Assembly (NCBI GenBank): GCA_964610045.1
Contig: CAZSUN010000009.1
Location: 4,134 to 68,133, forward strand
Direction of reading: 5' to 3'
DNA: 64,000 bases
From: JACCYX01 sp964610045
GTDB taxonomy: Bacteria > Chloroflexota > Chloroflexia > Thermomicrobiales > UBA6265
Numbering within the stretch: position 1 is the first letter of the stretch; each line of letters opens with the position of its first letter. This document shows, piece by piece, positions 51,691-60,160 of the stretch. Below the pieces are notes generated by a model, which made no database searches, was not told the origin of the DNA, and saw nothing but the letters and a program-made list of their open reading frames with translations. A program made the position numbers and the translations under genes.

Positions 51691-52274
51691 GCTGCCCCCC
51701 CAGCCCTGACCTGATGGCAGACATGGCCATGCTTTCGATACATTCGGCCCACCAGATTGCGAGGCCGGTGGTGGCCACCGCCCTTCCGGGCTGATAGCAG
51801 GCTGAGAGTCACGACCGCTGCACAGGTGATCCTGGCGCACACGTGCGTCGGTCTCGTCCGATCGCTCCGTGCGATGCAAATGTGACCCCATTTCCGCAAT
51901 GATAGTAGAAGAAACAGCGGTCCGCCCGCGTCGTCACGGTGGCGAGTCGGCAGTGCGGCGTTTGCCTGGCATTCCGGGCAGGGGCCGGTATGCCGTCGAG
52001 GGACGCAGCGCACAGACCACCCTCCTGGGTGGACACGTGTGAGACGGGATCAGGGACCGTACCGAACCTCGGTCCGGCTCGATCGTGGCAGGTTGAGGAG
52101 ATGGCGGCGGCAGGCGCGGTCCGGCCCGGCTGGATGTCCGGGGATCGGCGGGTTGAACCTTCCTGATTGGGCTTGTTGATCGTCCAACGAAGAACGGGGA
52201 AGCGGCGCGGGGGGTGACCCGCGCCGCTTCCCCGTTCTTCGAATGCGATTTGCCGCCGCCGGACTCCGGTGGAC
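51691..52274. other. Gene-free gap upstream of the LuxR regulator
   Basis: 584 bases without a credible gene. An AT-richer patch (about 51888-51915) could hold the regulator's promoter, but no good hexamer pair was found. The large hairpin at 52188-52241 ends the gap. Confidence 0.45.
52188..52241 (-). terminator. Perfect 24-base stem-loop
   Basis: Arms 52188-52211 and 52218-52241 (beginning CGAAGAACGGGG, ending CCCCGTTCTTCG) pair without mismatch around GGGTGA. It lies 34 bases after the stop of the secreted-protein gene. No T-run follows on the minus strand, so efficient termination without Rho is uncertain. Confidence 0.65.
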
Positions 52275-52766
52275 CTACCGGAACGGTGCGGCTACGTACA
52301 AGTCGATCTCCGTCTCGTCACCGTCAGCCTCGAGTTGCGCGATGCCAAAGACGCCTGAGTCGCCGACTGGAGAGAGTCCGATGTCGATTTCGTCGTTGTT
52401 GATGATGCCCCGGGTGAAGCCGCCGACCTCACCGCAGGCCACCGGCGACGCAGGATCACCGATGACGATCGCGTGTGGCGAGGCGAGCATGGTGCTGAGA
52501 CTGATCCGGACATCCGATCCGGAGGTCAGCACACCCGTTGCGTTCGTCGAACCGCCGAACGATCCGCCCACGCGTGGGTCGTTTGGCGTGACCGGGCGGA
52601 GTGACATGAGCGGAGCGCTCCCGAGCTCGGCGCAGGTACCCTGGAAGATATTCGCGGGAAGGCTCGCCGGTGAGTCCTGGGCGCTGACCGCCGATCCACT
52701 CGCAACAAGAGAGATTGTTGCCAGTCCCACCATCGTGACAGCGAATCGTTTCCGAAATCCGATCAT
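52275..52766 (-). CDS. Small secreted protein of unknown function
   Basis: A 163-residue exported protein. The signal peptide is IGFRKRFAVTMVGLATISLV then ASGSAVSAQDS. The mature part has two cysteines (FQGTCAELG and SPVACGEVG) and a strand-rich end (GVFGIAQLEADGDETEIDLY). The CAELG start of the mature chain resembles small extracellular proteins that are repeated in Chloroflexota genomes. ATG 52766 follows GGAAGG at about eight bases. The function is unknown. Confidence 0.75.
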   Translation of the reverse strand: MIGFRKRFAVTMVGLATISLVASGSAVSAQDSPASLPANIFQGTCAELGSAPLMSLRPVTPNDPRVGGSFGGSTNATGVLTSGSDVRISLSTMLASPHAIVIGDPASPVACGEVGGFTRGIINNDEIDIGLSPVGDSGVFGIAQLEADGDETEIDLYVAAPFR

Positions 52767-53058
52767 TGGGTACACCTTCCTGCGCATTGAACCAACGTGC
52801 GAACATCCATTCACCTGCCTGGAACCTCCCAGGCGATGTGTGTTCGTGCTGGAAATCGTAGGAGGGGTGCGTATCGCAGGCATGGTATTTCCGGACCACT
52901 TTTCCGTACCAATTGCCCGCAACCGTGATGATCGCCAGAGCCGAGGAAGCCAGTCCTGGCAGTTCTCCGGCATTGGCAGGGGGCAGTTCGTGGGTGGGCC
53001 GCGCCGTCGCCTCGATGGAAGCGGCGATCGTATTCCGGGGTCCGCTCCAGGGAGCCGG

Positions 53059-54450
53059 TTAGTCGGCCAGGGCCTGCGCGAGCAAGGGAGAGGTGTGGAT
53101 CACCGCGTCATCCGGCTCGCGGGTCGGTTCGCCGAGTCCAATGCCGTGGTAGGTGAATCCTTCGCGCACCATCCGGACCGGGTCGTAAATGTTGCGGCCG
53201 TCGAAGATCACCGGCTCGTTCAGTTCCCGCTTCAGCAGATCCCAGTCCGGACTCTTGAATTGCCGCCATTCGGTGCAAATCACCAGGGCGTCAGCCGCGA
53301 CCACGGCCTCGTCGCGCGTCTCGCAGAGTACGAGATCGTCGCGGTCTCCATAGAGCGCACGGGTGGTGTGGGTTGCCTCGGGATCGTAGGCGCGCACCTT
53401 CGCTCCCCGCTCCCAGAGCCCTTCCATGATCACCCGGCTCGGGGCGTCGCGGACATCGTCGGTCTTCGGCTTGAACGCCAGGCCCCAGACGGCGAACGTC
53501 TTGCCCGCGATATCGCCGTCGTAGTGTTCGAGGATCTTGTTCAGCAGTACCCGCTTCTGGCGTTCGTTGACGGCCTCGATCGCGACCAGGAACTCCGCGG
53601 AATAGTCGTGGTTGAGGGCGGTGTGCTGAAGGGCACGGATGTCTTTCGGGAAACACGAGCCGCCGTAGCCGACGCCGGCGTACAGGTTGTTGTAGCCAAT
53701 GCGGGAGTCGGAACCGATACCGATCCGGATGCTCTCGATGTTTGCGCCAGTTCGCTCGGCAATGTTGGCGATCTCGTTCATGAACGAGATCTTGGTGGCC
53801 AGCATCGCGTTGGCGGCGTACTTCGTGAGTTCTGCCGACCGGGTGTCCATCACGATGATGCGGTTGTGGTTGCGGTTGAACGGGTGGTAGAGCTGCCGCA
53901 TCAATTCAATGCTGTCCGCGTTTTCGGCACCGATGATGATGCGGTCCGGCCGCAGGAAGTCGTCGATGGCGGCGCCTTCCTTGAGAAACTCCGGATTGCT
54001 GATCACATCGAACGACGGAGCGACGCCCCGTTTGCGGAGTTGCTCGTCGATGATGTCACGGACCATGTCGGCGGTGCCGACGGGTACGGTGGACTTGTTG
54101 ACGATCAGGGCTGGCTTTACGAGATGCTGGCCGATCGTCTCCGCAACCGTGTGGACGTACCGCAGGTCCGACGAACCATCGGGGTTCTGGGGCGTGCCGA
54201 CGGCGACGAAGATGATCACGCCGTGATCGATGCCCGTTTCCGCGCTTGTGGTGAAGGTGAGCCGTCCGGCGCGGGCATTCTGCTCGACCAGTTCCGCGAG
54301 GCCTGGCTCGTAGATGGGGATTTCTCCGCGCTGGAGGGCCGCGACCTTGCCGGCGTCGACATCGACGCAACAGACGTGGTTCCCGCTCTCCGCGAAACAG
54401 GCGCCGGTAACGAGCCCAACATAGCCAGTGCCGAAAATCGTGATTCGCAT
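53059..54450 (-). CDS. ugd: UDP-glucose 6-dehydrogenase
   Basis: A 463-residue NAD-dependent enzyme that oxidises UDP-glucose twice to UDP-glucuronate for surface polysaccharides. Landmarks are the NAD fold ITIFGTGYVGLVTGACFAES, STVPVGTADMV, SNPEFLKEGAAIDDFLRPDR and the catalytic cysteine C266 in GYGGSCFPKDIRAL. The C-terminal domain includes GLAFKPKTDDVRDAPS. ATG 54450 begins at the conserved MRITIFGTG; a longer in-frame start is rejected. The gene stands alone with a hairpin upstream. Confidence 0.97.
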   Translation of the reverse strand: MRITIFGTGYVGLVTGACFAESGNHVCCVDVDAGKVAALQRGEIPIYEPGLAELVEQNARAGRLTFTTSAETGIDHGVIIFVAVGTPQNPDGSSDLRYVHTVAETIGQHLVKPALIVNKSTVPVGTADMVRDIIDEQLRKRGVAPSFDVISNPEFLKEGAAIDDFLRPDRIIIGAENADSIELMRQLYHPFNRNHNRIIVMDTRSAELTKYAANAMLATKISFMNEIANIAERTGANIESIRIGIGSDSRIGYNNLYAGVGYGGSCFPKDIRALQHTALNHDYSAEFLVAIEAVNERQKRVLLNKILEHYDGDIAGKTFAVWGLAFKPKTDDVRDAPSRVIMEGLWERGAKVRAYDPEATHTTRALYGDRDDLVLCETRDEAVVAADALVICTEWRQFKSPDWDLLKRELNEPVIFDGRNIYDPVRMVREGFTYHGIGLGEPTREPDDAVIHTSPLLAQALAD

Positions 54451-54628
54451 GGTCCCAGTCTCCGGGAAGTTGGCGCGGGTGCGCGTGGTTGGTTGCTGCA
54501 TGAGTTGGGCACAGACGCAATCCGGCCCTGCCACAGGATAGCGCATCCTGATGGCAAGGCCGGAAACGAGGAAATAGAAGCCAGAAAGGAGAGAATAGGA
54601 GAGCCGCCCACCGTTGCTCGTTCGAACT

Positions 54629-54666
54629 GTCCAACGGGCGATCTCTCCCTGGATCGCCCGTTGGAC
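54629..54666. terminator. Perfect 15-base hairpin
   Basis: GTCCAACGGGCGATC and GATCGCCCGTTGGAC pair around TCTCCCTG, 23 bases past the stop of the fumarylacetoacetase-family gene (minus strand). Purine-rich and pyrimidine-rich flanks (about 54568-54600 and 54667-54695) extend the symmetry imperfectly. Confidence 0.7.
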
Positions 54667-54688
54667 ACTATTTCCTGCTTTCTGTTTC

Positions 54689-55462
54689 CTATCCTCGGTT
54701 CACAACCGGATTGGAGAGGACGCCGATGCCTTCGACCTCGACCTCGATCGTGTCGCCGGCCTTCATGCCGCCGACACCGAAGGGGGTGCCGGTCATGATG
54801 ATGTCGCCGGGGTCGAGGGTCATGATGTCACTCAGGAACTCGATCAGGTACGGGACACTGAAGATCAGGCCATTGGTGTTGTCGTCCTGGCGAGTCTCGC
54901 CGTTGAGGCGGGAGCGGACCGCGGCATTGCCAGGATCGAGTTCGGTCTCGATGACCGGGCCAAGTGGCAGGTAGGTGTCGTACGCCTTGCCACGAATCCA
55001 CTGGAGGCCGGCCATCTGATGCACGCGGTCGGAGACATCGTTGCCGACGGTGTAGCCAAGGACGTAATCAAGCGCATCGGCCTGTGTCACCCGGGAGGCG
55101 GTCTTGCCAATGACCACCACAAGCTCGGCCTCGTAGTGGGTGTCGTTTTCGGGGTAGGCGAGTTCGATTGCCTCGCCGGGACCGATAATCGCCGACTGCG
55201 GTTTCATGAAGAGCTCGGGAGAGGTTGGAATCTCGCGGGTCGCATCGAGTTCGCGCACGTGCTTGAGGTAATTCATCCCGATCGCGAGCACCTTGCCGGG
55301 CTCGACAGGAGCCAGGAGGGTGACACTGTCGACGGGACCAACTTCGGCGCCCCTCGTGAGTCCCGCGAAGAGATCGCCGTTGGCGGCGAACACGGTCTCC
55401 CCGTCGAGAATCCCGAAGGCGGGCGAGCCCGACGCTGCATCCTGGTAGCGAACGATTTTCAT
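54689..55462 (-). CDS. Fumarylacetoacetate hydrolase family protein
   Basis: A 257-residue metal-dependent hydrolase or decarboxylase of the FAH family, which acts on beta-diketo acids such as 2-hydroxyhepta-2,4-diene-1,7-dioate or 2-keto-3-deoxy sugar acids. The motifs AIGMNYLKHVRE, DTHYEAELVVVIGKTASRVT (acidic metal ligands), GYTVGNDVSDRVHQ and the closing DIIMTGTPFGVGG are clear. ATG 55462 gives the standard start MKIVRYQ; AAGGAG lies eleven bases upstream. It could act on keto-deoxy acids made by the dehydratases in the left part of the window, but the distance makes this a guess. Confidence 0.92.
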   Translation of the reverse strand: MKIVRYQDAASGSPAFGILDGETVFAANGDLFAGLTRGAEVGPVDSVTLLAPVEPGKVLAIGMNYLKHVRELDATREIPTSPELFMKPQSAIIGPGEAIELAYPENDTHYEAELVVVIGKTASRVTQADALDYVLGYTVGNDVSDRVHQMAGLQWIRGKAYDTYLPLGPVIETELDPGNAAVRSRLNGETRQDDNTNGLIFSVPYLIEFLSDIMTLDPGDIIMTGTPFGVGGMKAGDTIEVEVEGIGVLSNPVVNRG

Positions 55463-55685
55463 GGTGAACGAGGCTCCTTGTGTTGCGGACTCGCGATCGT
55501 CGATCGCGCCGGGACCGGCTGAATACCGGCTATGGTCGGTGGCACACGCCAACTTCGCCGCGATTGTACCCGTGTGCCCGCGATTCCGCGATGGGGGTGG
55601 CTCGTTCCACGCACGCTGTGCTCTGGCACGGGGTAGAATCAGGCATCGCCTGCCGGCGCCGGTCACCCTCTCGCCCCGGGGACGC

Positions 55686-56459
55686 ATGCCAGATCTTCAC
55701 CTCCAACTCCATCCCGACGAATCGGCGCCGCAGCCCGTTCGCGTGCCGTTGAGCGACGATGCCGCGACCGCCATGCTCGCTTCGGCCGAATTCGTGGCCG
55801 AGAAACTCGTGCCCTGGGGATCGAACTACACCTTCGCCGTAGGGCTTTCCGATCCGGACGGCGCAGAGCATCTCGGCATCTACAAGCCACAACGCGGCGA
55901 GCGGCCCCTCTGGGATTTCCCGGCTGGCACCCTGTATCAGCGCGAGGTCGCATCCTACCTGTTGAGTCGCCTGCTTGGTTGGGACATCGTGCCTCCCACC
56001 GTCGTTCGCGAGGGACCACACGGACTGGGAAGTCTCCAGCTGTACGTCGAGCCTGTCGCAGGGAACGAGGACGATCACCAATTCTGGGGCCGCCGTATCG
56101 AAGCGATCGAACGGATCGTGCTATTCGACCATATCGCCAACAATGCCGACCGTAAGCTCGGTCACTGCATCTCCGATCGGGATGGACGGATCTGGGGAAT
56201 CGATCATGGGCTGACCTTCAATGTCGACCCGAAGCTGCGGACCGTACTCTGGCAGTTCAACGGAGATGAAATCTCATCCGGACTGCTGTCCGATCTCCGG
56301 CGGCTCGACCGTGACGGCGAGTCCCTCGTCGCAGCGCTTCGCGGGTTTCTGGACCGTGACGAACTCGACGCACTGCAGTTCCGGATCGCCGCGCTCGCGG
56401 AGACAGGGTGCTATCCGGACCTGGATCCGCACCGCAACATTCCCTATGGATGGTGGTAG
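55686..56459 (+). CDS. SCO1664-family protein (PI3/4-kinase-like fold)
   Basis: A 257-residue protein of the SCO1664 family, an atypical kinase-like fold related to PI3/4-kinases. A candidate nucleotide-binding lysine lies in LGIYKPQRGERPLWDFP. The catalytic-loop-like segment is LFDHIANNADRKLGHCISDR, and the DFG equivalent is GIDHGLTFN. Actinobacterial and Chloroflexota genomes carry it as a conserved protein of unproven activity. ATG 55686 is preceded by GGGGAC. It is 34 bases ahead of the proline racemase-like gene, so the two may be co-transcribed. Confidence 0.85.
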   Translation: MPDLHLQLHPDESAPQPVRVPLSDDAATAMLASAEFVAEKLVPWGSNYTFAVGLSDPDGAEHLGIYKPQRGERPLWDFPAGTLYQREVASYLLSRLLGWDIVPPTVVREGPHGLGSLQLYVEPVAGNEDDHQFWGRRIEAIERIVLFDHIANNADRKLGHCISDRDGRIWGIDHGLTFNVDPKLRTVLWQFNGDEISSGLLSDLRRLDRDGESLVAALRGFLDRDELDALQFRIAALAETGCYPDLDPHRNIPYGWW

Positions 56460-56493
56460 GCAGCGGCAAGCTCATCGGGACGGAGACGGGGAC

Positions 56494-57498
56494 ATGCGCA
56501 TCAAGCGACTCTTTAGCACCATCGATGCCCACGCGGGCGGTCAAACGTTGCGGATCGTGACGAGTGGGTTGCCACCGGTAGGCGGGACAACACTGCTCGA
56601 ACAACGAGCAGCGTTCGCGCGCGATCACGATCAGATCCGGCGACTGTTGCTGCACGAACCGCGTGGCCATTCGGACATGTATGGCGCATTGCTCCTGTCG
56701 CCCCTGGTCAAGGGAGCCGACTACGGCGTGATCTTCATGACCAACGAGGGATACAGCACGATGTGCGGGCACGGCATCATCGCGCTGGCAACCGCCCTGA
56801 TCGAGACCGGGGCGTTCCCCAGCCAGGGACAGGAAACCCGGATCACCTTCGACACCCCGGTCGGACTGGTCCAGGCGCGAGCCACCCTGGAGCAGGATCG
56901 GGTCCGGGCGGTACGGTTTCGCAATGTGCCCTCGTTCCGGCTGGCGAACAATCTCGACATCGACTATCGAGGCGAACGCATCGCGGTGGATGTCGCGTTC
57001 GGGGGAGCCTGGTACGCGGTCGTCTCCGATGAAATCCTTGGCCTGGACCTGGCCACTTCTACCGCGCGTGACATCGCCGATGCGGGAATGGCGGTGAAAC
57101 GCGGTGTCTCGAATGCCTTGGACATCGTGCATCCGCTTGAGCCGCATATCGCCGGGCTGTACGGAACGATCATCACCGGCGCGCCCAGCAGTGGCGATTT
57201 CACCATGCGCAATGCGACCGTGTATGCCGATGGCGCAATTGACCGGTCAGCCTGCGGAACCGGCACGTCGGCGTTGGTCGCGTGTCTTGCCGCTGACGGT
57301 GAGCTCGCGGTCGGCGACACCCTGTTCAACGAGAGCCTGACCGGCAGCATGTTCACGGGCAGGATTGTGGTGCCAACGTCGATCGGCGCGCTCGAGGGCG
57401 TGATTCCGGAAATCTCCGGCAACGGCGCCATTACCGGCATGCACCAATTCATGCTCGACCACGACGACCCGTTTCCGAGCGGTTTTCTGGTTCGCTAG
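56494..57498 (+). CDS. Proline racemase family protein (4-hydroxyproline epimerase-like)
   Basis: A 334-residue cofactor-independent racemase or epimerase. Both catalytic cysteines are present: C91 in STMCGHGIIA and C254 in DRSACGTGTSA. That argues for proline racemase or 4-hydroxyproline 2-epimerase and against the 3-hydroxyproline dehydratases, which replace the second cysteine. The usual DRSPCGTG has Ala for Pro here. Start MRIKRLFSTIDAHAGG is standard, with GGAG upstream. No hydroxyproline catabolic genes are adjacent, so the physiological substrate is open. Confidence 0.92.
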   Translation: MRIKRLFSTIDAHAGGQTLRIVTSGLPPVGGTTLLEQRAAFARDHDQIRRLLLHEPRGHSDMYGALLLSPLVKGADYGVIFMTNEGYSTMCGHGIIALATALIETGAFPSQGQETRITFDTPVGLVQARATLEQDRVRAVRFRNVPSFRLANNLDIDYRGERIAVDVAFGGAWYAVVSDEILGLDLATSTARDIADAGMAVKRGVSNALDIVHPLEPHIAGLYGTIITGAPSSGDFTMRNATVYADGAIDRSACGTGTSALVACLAADGELAVGDTLFNESLTGSMFTGRIVVPTSIGALEGVIPEISGNGAITGMHQFMLDHDDPFPSGFLVR

Positions 57499-57644
57499 GG
57501 CCTGGACGCTGGCGTTTGTGGTCCGGGCAGGGTAGGCTTGGGGTACCGGGGCTGATTCCGGGCGTTTGCCTGCCCGGATTTCCCACGAACGACTGTTGCA
57601 CAGGCATTTCTCGGACAGCCGGCAAATGGTGCTGCGCCCGAGAT

Positions 57645-57653
57645 TGTGATAAT
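57645..57653 (+). promoter_or_regulatory. Extended -10 promoter element of the atp operon
   Basis: TGTGATAAT matches the extended -10 form TGnTATAAT with one difference. No good -35 hexamer is seen, which is usual for extended -10 promoters. It lies 27 bases before the proposed first gene. Confidence 0.5.
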
Positions 57654-57679
57654 ATGTGCAAACGAAACAGGGGTGGGGT

Positions 57680-57991
57680 TTGGCTGACGACTTCCTGCCT
57701 GAGGATCAACAGGAGGCGAGGGTCGTCGGGTTGGCGGCTGGGCTTGGATGCGCTGTGGTCGCATCGCTCGTGGGAGCGATCGGACTCGGAATCCTGCTCG
57801 ACCAGTGGCTCGATACAACACCCACATTCACCCTGATTGGCGTCGCAGTTGGCCTGATCGCTGCGGGATACGAACTGTACGAGCTCGTCCAGGCGAGCAG
57901 CTCCACGGGAAAGCATGGGCCGGTTGCGCGGACCATGGCCCAGCGAATGCAGGCCCGGCAGGCGAAACCCAGCCGCGAAGACCAACCGTAA
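57680..57991 (+). CDS. AtpZ/AtpI-type ATP synthase accessory membrane protein
   Basis: A 103-residue protein with two membrane helices (VVGLAAGLGCAVVASLVGAI then GLGILLDQWL, and FTLIGVAVGLIAAGYELYEL). It has the layout of the AtpZ/AtpI assembly and ion-handling factors found first in atp operons. I take TTG 57680 because AGGGG is spaced six bases upstream. GTG 57656 is in frame but has no ribosome site and overlaps the promoter region. The C-terminal tail is basic. Confidence 0.8.
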   Translation: MADDFLPEDQQEARVVGLAAGLGCAVVASLVGAIGLGILLDQWLDTTPTFTLIGVAVGLIAAGYELYELVQASSSTGKHGPVARTMAQRMQARQAKPSREDQP

Positions 57992-58008
57992 GACTCCGGA
58001 CGCCCGTT

Positions 58009-58042
58009 CGGGGCGAAACGCTGCAAGTGGCATATCGCCCCG
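58009..58042 (+). other. Hairpin in the atp gap before atpB
   Basis: CGGGGCGA and TCGCCCCG pair around an 18-base loop. First of the stem-loops that occur in every gap of this operon. Confidence 0.5.
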
Positions 58043-58105
58043 GTTTCTGGCTGCGGGCACGCGAACAGGCACGATTCTCGCCGGTAGAGGAGTAACCGCG
58101 GATCC

Positions 58106-59050
58106 ATGGATATCCATATTTCCCTGGCGGCTGAGGAGTTGTTCAAGATCGGTCCGGTACCGGTGACCAACTCGATGCTCACCATGTTCCTCGTGATGGC
58201 GTTCGTGCTGATCGCTGGCATCACGATCGCGCGCCGTGCGACCCTCGTGCCCAATGGCAAGGCTCAGGGCATCGCCGAGATGATCGTGGGGTTCATCCTC
58301 GAACTCGTCGACGGGGCTGGTGGCCGCAAGATCGGCCGGAATGTCCTTCCCTTCGTAATGGGCATTTTCATCTTCATCCTGTTCTCGAACTTCTCGGGCC
58401 TGCTTCCGGGCATGGGCACCATCGGGAAGTACGAAGAGCACGCGGTCGAGGAAACACACGCCGACGAAACGACGGTGACCGACGGCGTGGCGACCACGAC
58501 GGACGGCGAGCACGCGGACGAGGCTGCAGACACCGCTGAAGGTGACCACGCGGCTACCGAGGAAGAGCATGAGAAGGTCCTCGTGCCATTCTTCCGGGCA
58601 CCGACCGCCGACCTCAACATGACCTTTGCCCTCTCGATCCTCGCCTTCACGGCCATCCAGATCGCCGGTGTCAAGGCGCACGGAGTCGGCGGCCGGATCA
58701 AGCACATGGCCGATCCGCCGTTCCTGTTCCCGATCGAGGTGATTGGCGAGCTTTCCCGGATCCTTTCGCTCTCCGCCCGTCTCTTCGGCAACGTCTTCGC
58801 CGGCGAGATCCTGCTCGGGGTGATGTACGCCATCGCGGCGGCACTCAAGATCGCCATTATTCCGTGGCTTTTCCCAATCATCTTCCTTGGGCTCGAAGTG
58901 CTCTTCGGCACCATCCAGGCCCTGGTCTTTGCCCTGCTGACCCTCATCTACATCATGCTCGCGGCGGCTCACAGCCACGGCGATGACGACCACGCGCATC
59001 ATGACGACGGGCATGCGCCCGTGCCGGCGACACAGACAGCCGGCGACTAA
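58106..59050 (+). CDS. atpB: ATP synthase F0 subunit a
   Basis: A 314-residue stator subunit that forms the proton half-channels. The essential arginine is R225 in SLSARLFGNVFAGE, and the last helices (LGLEVLFGTIQALVFALLTL) are standard. Two features are unusual. An acidic, His-containing insertion of about 50 residues (109-158, e.g. KYEEHAVEETHADET) lies between early helices, and a His/Asp-rich tail (HSHGDDDHAHHDDGHA) ends the chain. Both would lie outside the membrane and could bind metal or protons. A GGAG site precedes the ATG. Confidence 0.95.
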   Translation: MDIHISLAAEELFKIGPVPVTNSMLTMFLVMAFVLIAGITIARRATLVPNGKAQGIAEMIVGFILELVDGAGGRKIGRNVLPFVMGIFIFILFSNFSGLLPGMGTIGKYEEHAVEETHADETTVTDGVATTTDGEHADEAADTAEGDHAATEEEHEKVLVPFFRAPTADLNMTFALSILAFTAIQIAGVKAHGVGGRIKHMADPPFLFPIEVIGELSRILSLSARLFGNVFAGEILLGVMYAIAAALKIAIIPWLFPIIFLGLEVLFGTIQALVFALLTLIYIMLAAAHSHGDDDHAHHDDGHAPVPATQTAGD

Positions 59051-59077
59051 CTTTCGCGAGTCATGCCGTACTGGCAT

Positions 59078-59150
59078 GGCGCCGGATGCCTCCGGCGCCC
59101 TAGGGAACTCGGTGCTGATTCGGCACGGTGGGGTGGCATGGTGCCACCCC
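59078..59150 (+). other. Two hairpins in the atpB-atpE gap
   Basis: GGCGCCGGA / TCCGGCGCC (59078-59099, loop TGCC) and GGGGTGGCA / TGCCACCCC (59130-59150, loop TGG). Both stems are perfect nine-base pairs. They precede the gene for subunit c, which must be made in the largest number of copies. Confidence 0.65.
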
Positions 59151-59217
59151 GGCAGCAAACGACGGTGAAGTCACATGCAGGGGCATGGATGGCTTGCACC
59201 GCCAGGAGGAGCCTCAG

Positions 59218-59472
59218 GTGTTTGACGGATTGACGGGAGCGGACGGCGTTGATGCGGCGAAGGCGATTGGCGCAGCCATTGCCATCGGTATTGGTGGCCT
59301 CGGCCCGGGCATCGGCCTCGGTCTCGCGGTCAAGGGCGCGATGGAAGCCATCGGCCGGAACCCGGAAGCCGCTGGCGACATCCGCGGTACGATGATCGTG
59401 GGTGCGGCGCTCGCGGAAGCGGTCGCCATCTACGCGTTCGTTATTGCCATCATCATCGCGCTCGTCCTCTAG
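59218..59472 (+). CDS. atpE: ATP synthase F0 subunit c
   Basis: An 84-residue hairpin of two membrane helices that forms the rotor ring. The proton-carrying glutamate is E67 in ALAEAVAIYAF, the polar loop is GRNPE (46-50), and the glycine-rich helix is IAIGIGGLGPGIGLGLAV. The residue after the glutamate is Ala, and a Na+-type Gln in helix 1 is not seen, which argues for H+ coupling. GTG 59218 has GGAGG eight bases upstream; ATG 59185 would add a hydrophilic stretch and is less likely. Confidence 0.95.
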   Translation: MFDGLTGADGVDAAKAIGAAIAIGIGGLGPGIGLGLAVKGAMEAIGRNPEAAGDIRGTMIVGAALAEAVAIYAFVIAIIIALVL

Positions 59473-59491
59473 TCCTCCAGGCGGTGCAGCC

Positions 59492-59515
59492 GGCGCGGGG
59501 GATATCTCCCGCGCC
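59492..59515 (+). other. Hairpin in the atpE-atpF gap
   Basis: GGCGCGGG and CCCGCGCC pair, with a closing G-T, around GATATC. Confidence 0.6.
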
Positions 59516-59590
59516 AGTGCCCTACCGCCACCGCTGCCGTCGTTGGGAGCGGTGGGAGGACTGGAGCCGACGCGAAGGAGTAGCCCACAG

Positions 59591-60091
59591 GTGGACCAGT
59601 TCGGGCTCAATGGATGGCAATTCGCGGTTCAGTTGGTGTCGTTCCTCGGATTCATCTTCCTGCTTTGGAAGTTCGCTGCCGGTCCAATCGTCAAGACCCT
59701 TGACGAGCGGCAGGAGCGGATTCGCGAGAGCATGGCTTCGGCCGAGAAGATGCAGCAGGAGCTGAAGGACACGCAGGCCCGCAACGAGGAAGTGTTGCAG
59801 GAAGCGCGCCTGGAAGCCCAGGAAATCCTTGCCGGCGCTCGCCAGACGGGAGACCAGCTGGTGGCCCGCGCGCGGGAAGAGGCTGGTGTGCAGGCGGACG
59901 CCTACCTGGCCAAGGCCCAGGAAACCCTGCGGCAGGAAACCGAGCAGGCACGACTCCAGCTTCGGCAGGAAGTGGCGGACCTGGCGGTGACGGCGGCCAG
60001 CCGGATCCTGCACAAGGAACTCGATCCCGCGGCGCAGTCGCAGTTGATCGAGGAGACGCTCTCGGGCGCCTCGAAGGCATCGCAGAACTAG
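59591..60091 (+). CDS. atpF: ATP synthase F0 subunit b
   Basis: A 166-residue stator stalk subunit. One membrane helix (WQFAVQLVSFLGFIFLLWKF) is followed by a long charged coiled coil (for instance LKDTQARNEEVLQEARLEAQ) that reaches up to F1. GTG 59591 has AAGGAG ten bases upstream. The length fits the family. It overlaps no neighbour; a hairpin follows the stop codon. Confidence 0.94.
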   Translation: MDQFGLNGWQFAVQLVSFLGFIFLLWKFAAGPIVKTLDERQERIRESMASAEKMQQELKDTQARNEEVLQEARLEAQEILAGARQTGDQLVARAREEAGVQADAYLAKAQETLRQETEQARLQLRQEVADLAVTAASRILHKELDPAAQSQLIEETLSGASKASQN

Positions 60092-60093
60092 GA

Positions 60094-60123
60094 CCCCGCT
60101 CCCGGTGGATGCCGGGAACGGGG
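60094..60123 (+). other. Hairpin in the atpF-atpH gap
   Basis: CCCCGCTCCCGG and CCGGGAACGGGG pair at 11 of 12 positions around TGGATG. Confidence 0.65.
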
Positions 60124-60160
60124 ATTGCATGACGGCGTCTGATGAGACGAAGGACGGATC

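Noticed and set aside
52243..54798. 851-codon plus-strand frame over ugd and the secreted protein
   Set aside because: It is antisense to UDP-glucose dehydrogenase with complete catalytic motifs and spans two separate genes.
57449..59158. 569-codon minus-strand frame across the start of the atp operon
   Set aside because: It is antisense to the accessory gene and subunit a; composition is His/Arg/Asp-rich, as expected for a shadow.
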